A stretch of DNA of 64,000 bases, taken from Ipomoea triloba. Taxonomy: Eukaryota; Streptophyta; Magnoliopsida; Solanales; Convolvulaceae. Under the pieces are notes generated by a model. It did not search any database. It had not been told where the DNA came from and worked only from the letters and a program-made list of their open reading frames with translations. The stretch spans positions 4,417,659 through 4,481,658 of the forward strand of contig NC_044922.1 of assembly GCF_003576645.1 (NCBI RefSeq), in the 5' to 3' direction. This document shows, piece by piece, positions 1-10,609 of this stretch (within the stretch, counting starts at the first letter, position 1; each line of letters starts with the position of its first letter). A program made the position numbers and the translations under genes.

Positions 1-1862
1 ATAATTCGTAAGGTAATTTTTATCATTGAAATACTCTATTACTTTTAAAATTGAACCCTACTGTCATACCATCAAAAATACAATTCACAACTGTTTTCTT
101 CATATCTCTACAATTTGAACCTACTCTCAAAATATAATAACATCACCAACACCATTTCAATTAATTAATCTTTTTTATAAAATAAAAAAAAAAAAGCCAA
201 AGAATTGAAAGAACACAAAAGTCACTTTTTCTAGCAAATGTGTTATATATATATATATTTGCAAATTGCAAGGCTTGCAAAAAATGCAAGCTCGGGAATA
301 GGTGGCCAAGAAAAAAAAATGTGAAATGGTTGTGTCACACCAAATTGTCGGTCTAAGATTCTAAGCTATTATAATTATGATTAATTTATTTAATTAAGAC
401 TAAATTAGTAATGTAATTAAAATACTCCGTACAAGGAAACTAAGGATATAGACACCCCAAATTAGTGGATTTTAGTGGTGATGAGAGTTAAAATTTCTTG
501 GAACTTCATGACATCATAAATACACAATTAATTAAATCCATGATTGATTATTCAACAGTTGTTGGTGATAGAAATCTTCATTAAGACTACCATTTTCCAC
601 ATGGAAATCTGGAATACAGTAATGTACAATTAATCTCCTAATACTTATTCAAAATAATCTCTGTTTTTATAAACATCTCAATTATCTTAATTTTCTATCA
701 TTATTAGTTATCATGAATTAATCGGTCCGCCTTTGTTAATAAAATTATTTATTAATAAAATACAATCGTATACTGTCACTTCAAATTAAATAATAAGGAT
801 TATTTTAGTGAAAATTTCCCCCCTCTATAGATTGATCCATAATATTATTGCATCAACTCTTTCCACCACTGCACCAACTTTTGTATTTTAAGACCTAATA
901 CTTAAAATGGGCCATTAACAATTTTATAATTCTCAAATTGGCCATTTAGTATCAATTCGTCGAAAATGGTTCTTCAAATATGTAAAACTTTACACATTTT
1001 AGTCCTCCGTTATGTACACTAATGACTAAATTGAGTAAATTTTTACATAGTTGAGAGATCATTTTGGATAAATTGATAAGTGACGACCAATTTGAGAATT
1101 ATAAATAGCCGAATGACTATTTTGCGTTTTTTCTCTTTATTTACTTAAGAGATTATTTTTCTCAATTGTTGATTGACATTGATATTTTTAAAGTAAATAC
1201 GAAAATGTATGTTATTAAGTTGTATTGGTATGGGTACTATTCACAATTGTCCGATAGTATCTTGAGCAACCAGATATAACATGCATGATTATATCCAACT
1301 ATACAAGAGTACAAGACTAATGAAACTTGTCCCGATTGATATTGATGAATTGTACAAATTAAATTTCCTTTAATTAAATTATAACAAGATTGTCGATTTA
1401 CAAGTAATTAATAAATATGAAAATGAAATGAAAAGTAATTACATGTAGTATAAATCAAATGGTGTAAACATATATCTATCAAACCAAAAAAAGAAAAACA
1501 AAAATTACTAAAGGAGGAGCAAAGAAACAACTCAGATCACTAATTACTTATTTCTTGAGATCATACACTGAACTCAAACATGGAAAATTGAACTAAATAA
1601 ACGTGAAATAGTGATGAGTTAAAGTTGCAGATACTAATCATATTAAAACTTTGTAATATCTGGAAGATATTTAGCCTTTTGCAAACTTGATCATCTCCCA
1701 GTCTAATTTGATATGAATCGGTAACGCCATATGAAGGTTTAATGCTGCCTAAAAATATGCAATGTTTCCATAATTAGTCATTTCTAGAGGATTTATTTAA
1801 TCCCGTAGTCCATTCCAGACTCCCGTCATCTCATCCACGTCCAATTCTTTGGGATTAGAGCC
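1..1862. other. Upstream region of first zinc-finger gene
   Basis: This AT-rich non-coding stretch has no credible ORF. Two blocks, about 465-720 and 1385-1680, align by eye with 10330-10560 and 10740-11030 upstream of the second zinc-finger paralogue. The most similar piece is the shared string 'taaataaacgtgaaata' followed by 'gttgcagat' (about 1595-1635 and 10935-10975). This indicates that promoter DNA was duplicated together with the gene. A foldback MITE relic sits inside at about 885-1130. The transcription start is not resolved. The blocks may hold cis-elements, but that is inference. Confidence 0.6.
885..1130. mobile_element. Foldback MITE relic (MULE-like)
   Basis: The left arm (about 905-960, containing 'ttataattctcaaattggcc') is the inverted complement of the right arm (about 1083-1125, 'gaccaatttgagaattataa'). 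The spacer carries 'tcctccgtta'-type wording also seen in the larger element at 6765-8414. No clean target-site duplication could be read. It lies about 750 bp upstream of the zinc-finger start codon. Confidence 0.5.
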
Positions 1863-2552
1863 ATGACGACTTCTTCTCCCCCGCCCAGCAACTCCTCGAA
1901 CAACGAGGGAGAGTCTGCAGAACCTCGAGATTTTGAGTCCGAGAGAGTCTTCTCTTGCAATTTCTGTAAGAGAGAATTCTCGACTTCCCAAGCCCTCGGG
2001 GGTCACCAGAACGCGCATAAACAAGAGCGCGCCTTGGCGAAAAGGCGGCAAGGGTTGTTGGACACGGTGGCGCCGTACGTGGGCCCGCACTACCACCCGT
2101 ACTACCATCCCTACTCGGCGTTTTCATCGCATTTGCCGTTTTATAACTCTTTTGGGAATCGATCTTTGGGCGTGATGCCCAATTACTCGTCGGCGATTCA
2201 TCGGCTGCCGTCTTCTTATCATCACCCCTCGTTTTTGGCGGAGAATTCGAACTACTCGCGCCTCGGCGGCGGCGAGAAATGGTCGCCGAGATCGCTGCTA
2301 ACGCGGCCGGAGAGTATTCAAGGAAATAATAATAGCAGCGCTTTTGCGACGACAGGTTTCGTCGCAAATTCGTTTAAACTGGAGATCAATAATAAGGGTC
2401 AGCTTGGTTCTGGAATTAAAGTTGACGATAATCATACTTCTGCAGATGATTCAAAAACTGAAGGTAAAAATAATGCTTTATTGGGAGATGATGAGGATAA
2501 GGGGCAAGATCAAGAAGATGCTTCAGGGATTGATTTGAGTTTAAAGCTTTAA
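1863..2552 (+). CDS. Single C2H2 zinc-finger repressor with EAR motif (copy 1)
   Basis: Intronless gene for a 229-residue protein. One C2H2 finger spans about residues 30-52 (C32, C35, H48, H52) and carries the plant-specific QALGGH sequence, followed by a basic stretch (HKQERALAKRRQ). The C-terminus ends in DLSLKL (224-229), a canonical LxLxL EAR repression motif that in this family recruits TOPLESS-type co-repressors. A His/Tyr-rich stretch ([10 protein letters not shown]) follows the finger. The family (ZFP/GIS/KNU/LATE-like) comprises nuclear transcription factors acting in trichome, flowering and hormone responses; the exact orthologue cannot be assigned. The chosen ATG is the first in frame. 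A tandem paralogue lies at 11245. The middle of this copy is visibly GC-richer than the paralogue. Confidence 0.92.
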   Translation: MTTSSPPPSNSSNNEGESAEPRDFESERVFSCNFCKREFSTSQALGGHQNAHKQERALAKRRQGLLDTVAPYVGPHYHPYYHPYSAFSSHLPFYNSFGNRSLGVMPNYSSAIHRLPSSYHHPSFLAENSNYSRLGGGEKWSPRSLLTRPESIQGNNNSSAFATTGFVANSFKLEINNKGQLGSGIKVDDNHTSADDSKTEGKNNALLGDDEDKGQDQEDASGIDLSLKL

Positions 2553-4022
2553 TGTAGTTTTTTTTTTTTTTTTTTAAATTCTTTCGATTTTTTATTTTAT
2601 GTTTTGAATTTCCTGGCACAAGGAAATCTTATATTTTGTTTTAGGAGTAATATATTTTTATTTAATTGAGAGACTGGTGATTTGTTGTTATTTTTAGTTG
2701 GTACATGAGTTTGTCACTTTATAAATGTGCTTAATTTTATTAAAATATGTAGTGGTGATGGCATTCCAAATGAATGGTTGTTGGATCAAACCTAAAGAAT
2801 TAGTATATATTATTTGAGTTTGAACCCACAATCACCCATTTAAAATAATAACAAAGGTACCATCACACTATATAATAGTTGGTGCTTACTAAATATATTT
2901 AGAACTAATTTATATGGCTTTAACTAATAAGAAATTTACTGACTATTCCAAACCTTTAGGTTGGTTTCAACTAATTTTTCAAATATGTTACTAAATGTAG
3001 TCCTAAAGTACAAAGCAATATAAATTTAGAGATTAGAGGTGTTTAATTTGACAATTAACTGATAGGTGATTAATTTAACTGGTTTGACCCACAGATAGTA
3101 CTAGTTGATTGAAGAAATGTGTTTCGTAAATTAATTGGTTACTCTTAGCCGGTTACATGTAAAATGACTTATACGAACATTAACATTCATAACAACAACA
3201 ACAACAACAACAACAATAATAATAATAATAATAATAATAATATAGGGGAGGGTTAATGGTAAACAGTGTGAACACATCTACACCCTTCAAATTGAGAAAT
3301 CAAAGGTTAAGATCTTACCATTATTGGTTCTTTGACTTTGAATGTGCTGTCAAATTATATACATGACTTATTTCGAACAAAATAAGTGCTAAACTTTAAA
3401 TTTTTTTTATTATTTTTTTTTTTTCAGATTTGGTCCCCCGACCACAAAGCCGGGCATTCTCCACTAGATAATAGATATTGTCACCAGCGTCGGCCACGAA
3501 GAGTGGAGCACCTCAAACTTTTTGTAGTGTCCATTACCTCTCTTGTGATTTGCTAGGTTTATCAGTACATACCCTCAAATAGTAGTTACAAATTTTTCTA
3601 GTAACCAAAAATAAAAGCACTAACTACAATTTTTGACGTAATAATACTCAGGTCAGATTGTCCCCAACAAATTTTTCTGATATTAACACTATCATTGGAT
3701 TCCATGATAGGCAACCAATTATAATACTCTACTCCTCCATGTGGATATTTGAGGGATTATAATACTCTACTCTCAATGAAATATGTGAGAACATAAGCCC
3801 TGCAATGTTTCTGGTGTCATTTTGGAAAAAGACCTTCCTGCAGTCCATTGTTGCACTTGAATGCAGCTTTAAAAGTGGTGGGGTGGAATGTTCCAATTGT
3901 GATGCTAAGATAAGATGAGAACTTGCATAAGAATCATGGTGACAACTAAGAAAACTGCACAGAATGCAGCCTCTCCCCATGAAAACAGACACCATTTGAA
4001 CTATTATTCCAAATAACACTCT
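2553..4022. other. Intergenic region between zinc-finger and PPR genes
   Basis: The zinc-finger 3' flank is T-rich, with a run of 17 T at about 2559-2575. An (AAC)n(AAT)n microsatellite lies at about 3190-3241. A GC-richer block follows a T-run at about 3410-3535 ('ggtcccccgaccacaaag') and resembles a reverse-oriented SINE relic. From about 3720 to 4022 the DNA probably belongs to the 3' untranslated exon of the PPR gene on the minus strand. No other coding signal is seen. Confidence 0.5.
3190..3241. repeat. (AAC)n/(AAT)n compound microsatellite
   Basis: A run of aac trinucleotides changes into aat trinucleotides. Both can be read directly in the sequence. Confidence 0.9.
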
Positions 4023-4191
4023 CTGTTATAGGGTTGATTACAAAGGTTCCTAAACTAAGAATAGTTATTTGGTAGTTTCTAAATAATTAATCTACCTAAA
4101 CTAATTCGAAGACTAAGAGTAATAAGTCAAATAACTGTTTAGCAATATGTATCACAAGCCATCTAATAATCAGAAAGTAAAGAAGAGTTAC
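4023..4191 (-). other. Probable 3'UTR intron of the PPR gene
   Basis: Directly after the PPR stop codon the minus strand reads TAGCAAG|GTAACTC, a good donor. At 4023 it reads 'ctataacag', a good acceptor, giving a 169 bp intron entirely in the 3' UTR. This is predicted from splice consensus only. An intron just after a stop codon is too close to trigger classical nonsense-mediated decay. Confidence 0.45.
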
Positions 4192-4195
4192 CTTG

Positions 4196-6712
4196 CTACC
4201 AGTATCCCCGACAAGAGCAAGATCCATTCTTGAAATGATGGAAGCGGCTTGAGTCTCTTAAAATGATTTCGTGATCAATGATCTTAGAAATGTATGTCAT
4301 GGCCAAGTGACAATCCCCACAAATGCGAAGGTTCTTTGTTATCCTGATTGGCATCCCGGGAGCTGATGTGAGAATTCCATAAGCGAGGGCCAACTTTTCG
4401 CTATGTTCAAAGAGAAGATCGCCTTTCTCTTCATCATCTACATCGTGTAGAGCAAAGCTCGTCTCTGGAACATACCCCATTCCTTTAATGCGATGAATCA
4501 GGTCAGCGAGGAGATTGTACATTTTATCAGACATCGGGTGCCTTCTATCTCCCACGAAGAACACTGCAGTCCCTTTCTTTCCTTGAACCCAACTACATCC
4601 AGGTCTCTTCTTGATCCCAGAGTGTTTCATCAGAGACCTTATCCTAGCTACATCTTTCCAACGTCTGGCATTAGCATATATGTTCGAAAGCAGTGTATAA
4701 GAGCCGTCGTTCTCTGCCTCTAGCTCTGACAATTTAGCTGCTGCATATTCCCCGATCTCCACGTTCTTATGAACCCTGCAAGCACTCAGCAAAGAGAACC
4801 AAATTATCGAGGTAGGTTCGATAGGCATGTCCTGTATTAGCTTCATGGCTTCATCCAAGCGACCAGCGCGACCTAAAAGGTCTACCATACAAGCGTAATG
4901 CTCAATCTCGGGAATGACTCCATGATCTCTGGTCATGTTATTGAAGTAATTCATTCCTTTTTCAACCATGCCTGAATGGCTACAGGCATATAGCACAACC
5001 AAAAAAGTCACGCCATCAATCACCAGTTGTGCTTGCCTCATCTTCTCGAAAACTTGGAGAGCATCATCGCCTCGACCATGCATTCCGTATCCAGTCATTA
5101 AGGATGTCCACGAAACTGTATTCCTCTGAGTCATGACATCAAACACTTTTCTAGCTTTATCAATGTCCCCAGATTTCGCGTACATGTCTATGAGACAATT
5201 AGACACAAATAACATGCAATTTTCATAGTGATTGCGTAGCACATATGTGTGAATCTGCTGACCAACCCTGAGAGAAGCTAAACGGGCACATGCCATCAGA
5301 GCACAGGAAATTGTAAATCCATTTGGGATTATTGAATAATTATCATCCTTCATCATCACTGAGAAAAGCTCCAATGCCTCATTGGCATCTCCATGCTGGG
5401 CATATGCACCAATAATGACAGTCCATGTCACTACATTACGATCTTTGCAATCAATAGCATCGAACATGGCACGTGCTATTTCTACATTCTTGCACTTGGC
5501 ATACATATCAATAAGACCATTAATCACCATTAGATCCTCCTCAGGATCATTCCCCTCTAAACTCAACATCTGTTTGATGGCATAGCAATGAGTCTCTTTC
5601 CCCTGACGCAAGGCTCCAACAGCAGCACAGCCAGAAAGAACAGAAGCAAGGGTAACAATGTTAGGCCTTGTCCGAGAAAGCCTCATTTCCTTGAAGACAT
5701 TAAGCGCTTCATAGCCAAACCCCCTCTGTGCATACCCTGCAATCACTGCACTCCATGTGATAACATTCAACTCAATCTCTTGATCTCGCATTCTTTCAAA
5801 TAACCCTAGAGCTTCAGTAAATCTCCCTATCTGGGAGTACCCAGTCACCATTGCATTCCACGAAACCACATCTTTCACCTCCATACGTTCAAACACTTTG
5901 TTGGCTTCATTCATCTGCTCACACTTAGCATACATGTCTACAATTGCATTCCCCACAAAAACGTCCTCGTATAAGCCTCTCCGAATAGCATACCCGTGAA
6001 TTTGTTTGCCTAGCCGCCATGTCTTAGCAGGAGCACAGGCAGGAAGCACATTGACTAAACTAATCACATCAGGGCGTAGCTCAATATCACATCTCGCAAT
6101 CATCGAACCAAACAACCCTAACGCTCTCCTAAACTCTTGACTCTGCGCATAGGCCGCCACAATAGAGTTCCATGAAATAACATCATCAATTCCTCTCACA
6201 ATCATTTCATCAAACACCTTGTGCGCGTGGTCCAGAGCGCCACATCGGCCGTACATGGCGATAACGCCGTTACATACGAAGACATTGGCGTCATTCCCAG
6301 TCACCACGCAAAAAGCGTGCACAGACTCTCCTCTCCGGAAGGAACACAGCTCGCCACAAGCCTTGAGCACGTACGGAAAAGTGTACCCATCGGGGGTCCA
6401 CTGGAGCCTCAGCATCTCGCGGAAAAGCAAAACCGCGTGCTCGTAGGAGCGGAGGAGGACGCCGCGCTTGATCAGATTGTTCCACCAGAACACAAGGTGC
6501 AAGCACGCCGTTTCTGGATCCGCCGAGAGGCCGCCGGCAACTATGAGCTTGGCCTTGATAGAAGACTTGCATTTTTTCAGAAAATGGGAGAACGCTGAAG
6601 AGGATGGCGCCGAAGAAGAGGAGAAGTAGGTAATTGTAGTAGAAGATGAACGGAGGAGGAGAGCGGAGTTGGAGAATAGAAGCTTCAGAATCGGCGGCGA
6701 TCGGAAGAGCAT
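4196..6712 (-). CDS. PLS-class DYW pentatricopeptide repeat protein
   Basis: Intronless, 838 residues. A short Ser/Leu-rich N-terminus (about 1-45) looks like an organelle transit peptide. Tandem PPR P/L/S motifs follow from about residue 70 to 640 (recurring VSWNAMVTGYSQ, NGLIDMYAKC and EALELF-type blocks), then E/E+ motifs and a DYW deaminase domain. The domain has HSEK (770-773, catalytic His-x-Glu), CGDCH (798-802, zinc ligands), HHF, and a C-terminal GYW instead of canonical DYW. The family binds single-stranded organelle RNA and performs site-specific C-to-U editing. The sequence strongly resembles the Arabidopsis At5g16860 product, from recalled similarity. The start is the first Met of the transit peptide. 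A Mutator-type element begins about 50 bp upstream of this ATG. The RNA target is unknown. Confidence 0.93.
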   Translation of the reverse strand: MLFRSPPILKLLFSNSALLLRSSSTTITYFSSSSAPSSSAFSHFLKKCKSSIKAKLIVAGGLSADPETACLHLVFWWNNLIKRGVLLRSYEHAVLLFREMLRLQWTPDGYTFPYVLKACGELCSFRRGESVHAFCVVTGNDANVFVCNGVIAMYGRCGALDHAHKVFDEMIVRGIDDVISWNSIVAAYAQSQEFRRALGLFGSMIARCDIELRPDVISLVNVLPACAPAKTWRLGKQIHGYAIRRGLYEDVFVGNAIVDMYAKCEQMNEANKVFERMEVKDVVSWNAMVTGYSQIGRFTEALGLFERMRDQEIELNVITWSAVIAGYAQRGFGYEALNVFKEMRLSRTRPNIVTLASVLSGCAAVGALRQGKETHCYAIKQMLSLEGNDPEEDLMVINGLIDMYAKCKNVEIARAMFDAIDCKDRNVVTWTVIIGAYAQHGDANEALELFSVMMKDDNYSIIPNGFTISCALMACARLASLRVGQQIHTYVLRNHYENCMLFVSNCLIDMYAKSGDIDKARKVFDVMTQRNTVSWTSLMTGYGMHGRGDDALQVFEKMRQAQLVIDGVTFLVVLYACSHSGMVEKGMNYFNNMTRDHGVIPEIEHYACMVDLLGRAGRLDEAMKLIQDMPIEPTSIIWFSLLSACRVHKNVEIGEYAAAKLSELEAENDGSYTLLSNIYANARRWKDVARIRSLMKHSGIKKRPGCSWVQGKKGTAVFFVGDRRHPMSDKMYNLLADLIHRIKGMGYVPETSFALHDVDDEEKGDLLFEHSEKLALAYGILTSAPGMPIRITKNLRICGDCHLAMTYISKIIDHEIILRDSSRFHHFKNGSCSCRGYW

Positions 6713-6764
6713 GCTCCACAGGCTTGAATCTCATGCGTCAAGGCGGGAAAGCTCCATTTCTTCC

Positions 6765-8414
6765 GGAGTTTTTACTCAAAATGGTCCCTCGACTATTGTT
6801 TATTCTCAATTTTGCATTTCGACTGTCAATTGCACCTAATGTGGTCCCTCGACTTTCAAAAACTCACCCAATTTAGTCATCCGTTACATATTCCGTCAAA
6901 TCAGTGTTAAAATGGAGGGTATTTTCGTCTATTTACATATTGTTAGCCTAATAAACATTGAGAAATAGTTGAGGGACCATTTTGAGAATAGTCAATGGAC
7001 CATTTTGGGAAAAACTATTTTATTTATTTCATTTTTGTTTATTTTCATTGTTTAGACTCTATAAAATTAGAATTTCGATACAATTTTTTCTTACAAATAT
7101 AAATAGTTAAAATCGCGCAATCCAATTTTTTCTTACAAATATAAATAGTTAAAATCGCGCAATCCAACCTCAAATTACAAATATAAATAGTTAAAATCGC
7201 GCAATCCAACCTCAAAATTTTTAACTTTCTTTACAGACTTTTCCTCTCTAAATATACAAACTATTCCTATGCAGTTTTACAATAAGTTCCGTAAATTTCA
7301 TAAATAGTCATATATTTTTATTTTTATTTTATGTTCATAGACAATCAATCACTATGTATCACATTAAATATTACTTTTACCATTGAAAATAATATTTTTT
7401 TTTCAAGCGTAGACACCAAAAGAGTGTAAAATGTAGGGAAAATATTGGATCGAAAGGTAAATTTTTCTAGTAAACTTCTCAAGTGAGCCGAAAAGTAAAA
7501 TCTCGTCAATATTTCATGCAATATTTTTTGTATTTGATTTCGAAGTAATTATTAAATTTTATATTAATTTACATTATTTAAGATATTGTATGACATCTTT
7601 TATATGTTTTATTCTTCTTTTTTTTATTAATTATTAAGGCAAGTATAATTTATTTTGTAATGTGGACACATTATTTTTAATAATTTTGATTTAATTAAAT
7701 TATACCTTAATTATAAAAATCCTACCTAATAATTTTAGTATATTACACGGGACATAATAATTATTATAAATAATGTTTAATAATTGTCAATTTGTATTCA
7801 ACAATAAAATTTATAGTTAATTTTTAAGTCAATCATAAAATCTTTTGTGCTGTGGGCACATTATTTTTAATTATTTGAGTTTAATAATATTATATCTTAT
7901 TTATAAAAAAAAAATCCAAAGTAATATATTTAGTACTACGGATGTGACTAAGAATTATTTTAATCGGTGCTTAAAAAATGAGTATTTATAAAATTTACGA
8001 AACTTATTGTAAATCTGCATAGGAATAGTTTGTAAAAAAGTTAAAACATTTTAGGATGGATTGCACGATTTTAACTATTTATATTTGTAAGAAAAAAATG
8101 TATAAAAATTTTAATTTTATAGAGTCTAAAAATGAAAATAAACAAAAATGAAATAAATAAAATAGTTTTTCCCAAAATGGTCCCTTGACTATTCTTAAAA
8201 TGGTCCTTCAACTATTTCTCAATGTTTATTAGGCTAACAATAGGTAAATGGATGAAAATGCCCTCCATTTTAACACTGATTTGACGGAATATGTAACGGA
8301 GGACCAAATTGGGTGAGTTTTTGAAAGTCGAGGGACCACATTAGGTGCAATTGAAAGTCGAAATGCAAAATTGAGAATGAGCAATAGTCGATGGACCATT
8401 TTGGGTAAAAACTC
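6765..8414. mobile_element. Mutator-type (MULE) non-autonomous element with long TIRs
   Basis: Terminal inverted repeats of about 450-500 bp can be read. The left arm starts GAGTTTTTACTCAAAATGG at about 6766 and the right arm ends as its complement, with 'ccattttgggtaaaaactc' ending at 8414. The direct repeat 'atttcttcc' flanks the element at 6756-6764 and 8415-8423; it is 9 bp, or 10 bp if the preceding c is counted. Long TIRs with 9-11 bp duplications are the mark of Mutator-like elements. The internal part has no transposase ORF. The left end lies about 50 bp upstream of the PPR start codon. Confidence 0.85.
7078..7215. repeat. Three-unit tandem repeat in the MULE left arm
   Basis: Units of about 45-55 bp containing 'cttacaaatataaatagtta' followed by 'aaatcgcgcaatccaa' are repeated three times. 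The right arm (about 8050-8100) contains only one copy, so the expansion occurred after the arms formed. Confidence 0.8.
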
Positions 8415-8799
8415 ATTTCTTCCACTTTAAAGGACTACAAAATAGTAAAAGTAAGAATCTTGAAGGACTAAAGTTGTAAAAATGTCATTTTCGAACTTAA
8501 TTAAATTATTTTTTTTTGGAAAAAGTTTTAAATTTACCGCTAAATATAGTGGATACTGGATAGTGCAATTGGGCCCTCTACGTGAAATAAATAAATTTTA
8601 AAAAAAAAACTCCATTAAAGTTCTCTAAACCAGCAAAAAAGTTCAATTGAGTCCTAAATGACTTGTTTAGCAGGTTATTACTACTTGGATTGAAATTAAG
8701 TGTAAAATTTTGTAATTTGTATTACATTTGATCCTATTATCAAATTAATTTGTATTTTAAAAATGATTTTAATATAGAGTAATTTTAAAATATTTTTTA

Positions 8800-9470
8800 A
8801 AAAAAAAAGGTCGGGGACTGCCGGCTATTTGTTTTTTGTTTTTTTTTTTTAATTATTTAAAATAATTATTTTTATATTATTAAATGGGTTTGTAAAATTA
8901 TTTTAAATAATTAAAAAACAAAACAAAACAAAAAAAAAAAAAGAAAATTGCACTTTTCGTTTATAGATTATAAAGTAATTGTAGAATTCGTCCCTAAGTA
9001 TTGTCATATTCACTTTTCGTCATTAAGTTATCATTGCATTTTTCGTCCCTTTATGAATAAAACATTATGGACAAAATTTAGAATTTTAGTATAAGTCAGG
9101 GACCAAAAGTGCAACGCCAATGATAACTTAATGAAGAAAAGTGAGCATGACCTTTCGTACTCACTTTTCGTCCTATGAGTTATACAAAAATTGTAAATTT
9201 TGTCCATAATGTTTTATTAGTAAAGGGACGAAAATTACAATTTTATCTTTTTATTTTGATTTTTTAAAATTATTTAAAACAATTATTTTTACTTATTTAA
9301 AGAATTATTTTTAAATTATTTAAAATAATTGTTTTTAAATTATTTAAAATAATTTTACAAACCTATTTTAATAATATAAAAATAATTATTTTAAATAATT
9401 TTTTTAAAAAAACAAAAACAAAAACAAAAAGCCCGGGGACTGCCGACTTTTGTTTTAAAAAAAAATATAT
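8800..9470. mobile_element. AT-rich foldback element with inverted arms
   Basis: Arms about 8820-8940 and 9255-9440 are inverted complements built of 'aattatttaaaataatt' blocks. Inside is a second palindrome around 'cattaagttatcattgcatt' (about 9020) and 'aatgataacttaatg' (about 9118). A GC-rich tag, 'cggggactgccg', occurs at both ends in the same orientation. There is no coding content. Superfamily is uncertain, possibly MULE. Confidence 0.65.
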
Positions 9471-9499
9471 TTAAAAATTATTAAAATAATTTTTAATGT

Positions 9500-9820
9500 A
9501 CAAACTAATCACGCCGATCACCCATCCATTTAAAACGTGCAAAATTTTAAAATTATTAAGGGTATTTTCATCATTTTTAACTTAATATCCCAATTTGAGC
9601 ATTAATAAATGGATTTAAGTCTTAAGATCGATCAAAACTCGCAGTTTTTCTCCTCATTTCATCTTAATTTGAGGAGTAGAACTGCGAATTGTGATCGATC
9701 TTAAGGCTTAAATCTCTTTATTCATGCTCAAATTGGGATATTGAGTTGAAAATGGCAAAAATATCCTTAACAATTTTAAAATTTTGCACGTTTTAAACGG
9801 ATGGGTGACCGACGCAATGA
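9500..9820. mobile_element. Hairpin MITE, about 320 bp
   Basis: The left arm from about 9500 ('cgatcacccatcc...cgtgcaaaattttaaaatt') is matched in reverse complement by the right arm ending about 9818 ('aattttaaaattttgcacg...ggatgggtgaccg'). The loop is very short, near 9655. Transcription across it would give a long, nearly perfect hairpin RNA of the kind processed to small RNAs. Confidence 0.75.
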
Positions 9821-9974
9821 ATTTTGACACTAAAACAATAGTCGTTGATGAAAATTTGTACTAAAATAATAGTCGTGGAACCAAAATTGGTAGAAATTAA
9901 ACATGTGGACTAAAATTGTCATTTTGCTAATAGTTGTGGGATCAAAATTGGTATTTGCTCTTTTTCTTTATAAG

Positions 9975-10200
9975 AGCAACATTACTTATAAGTTATAACT
10001 TATAAGTGATCAAAATATAATACTTTTGATGAAAAAAAAGAGTAATACTGTCTACATCAAAATATAAAAATATAGAGTATTACATTTGTCTTCAAAAGTA
10101 TTATATTTTCCCTTATAAGTATCAAACATTTTATTCCTGATTTAGTATTATATTTGCACATTGACCCATTCCGACCCGTTTCACGAACCCACACAAGTGT
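9975..10200. mobile_element. Dispersed MITE family, copy 1
   Basis: The copy has repeated 'aagtattacattt'-type modules, 'cttataagt' near the ends, and a terminal stretch 'gacccgtttcacgaaccc...acacaagt'. The same order of modules recurs at 16690-16905 and 43580-43925. This copy is the most eroded. Confidence 0.5.
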
Positions 10201-10577
10201 TATCCTTTAATTTGGTGTTAAACATTTTCATATAAAAAAAATATTTTCTTTTTTAGACCAAGTTCATACTAATCTTTAACGCTAATTAAGTTTATTAAAA
10301 AAACTATTATGTTTATACCAAATTCAAATTAGTGGATTTTAGTCGTTAGGAACTCATTTAAAATATTTCCATTTGTAAAATGTCTAGGATAGAACTTGAT
10401 GACATAAATCCATGGTTGATTCAACTGTTGTTCGTGGCATAAATCATCATTAATTGTACCATTTTCCAACTGGCATACAATTAATCTGACAATACTTACT
10501 CAAAATAAACTTTGTATTGATCAACTTTTTAATTTCCTTGTCATTATCTATGTGTCATTTTCCAATTTATGTGTAAA

Positions 10578-10609
<32 letters not shown>

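Noticed and set aside
3729..4019. 96-codon minus-strand ORF downstream of the PPR gene
   Set aside because: It falls in the predicted 3' UTR exon and has no recognisable domain.
6219..6734. Antisense and alternate-frame ORFs of 75-147 codons over the PPR 5' end
   Set aside because: They are shadows of the PPR coding sequence, which has clear repeat motifs in its own frame.
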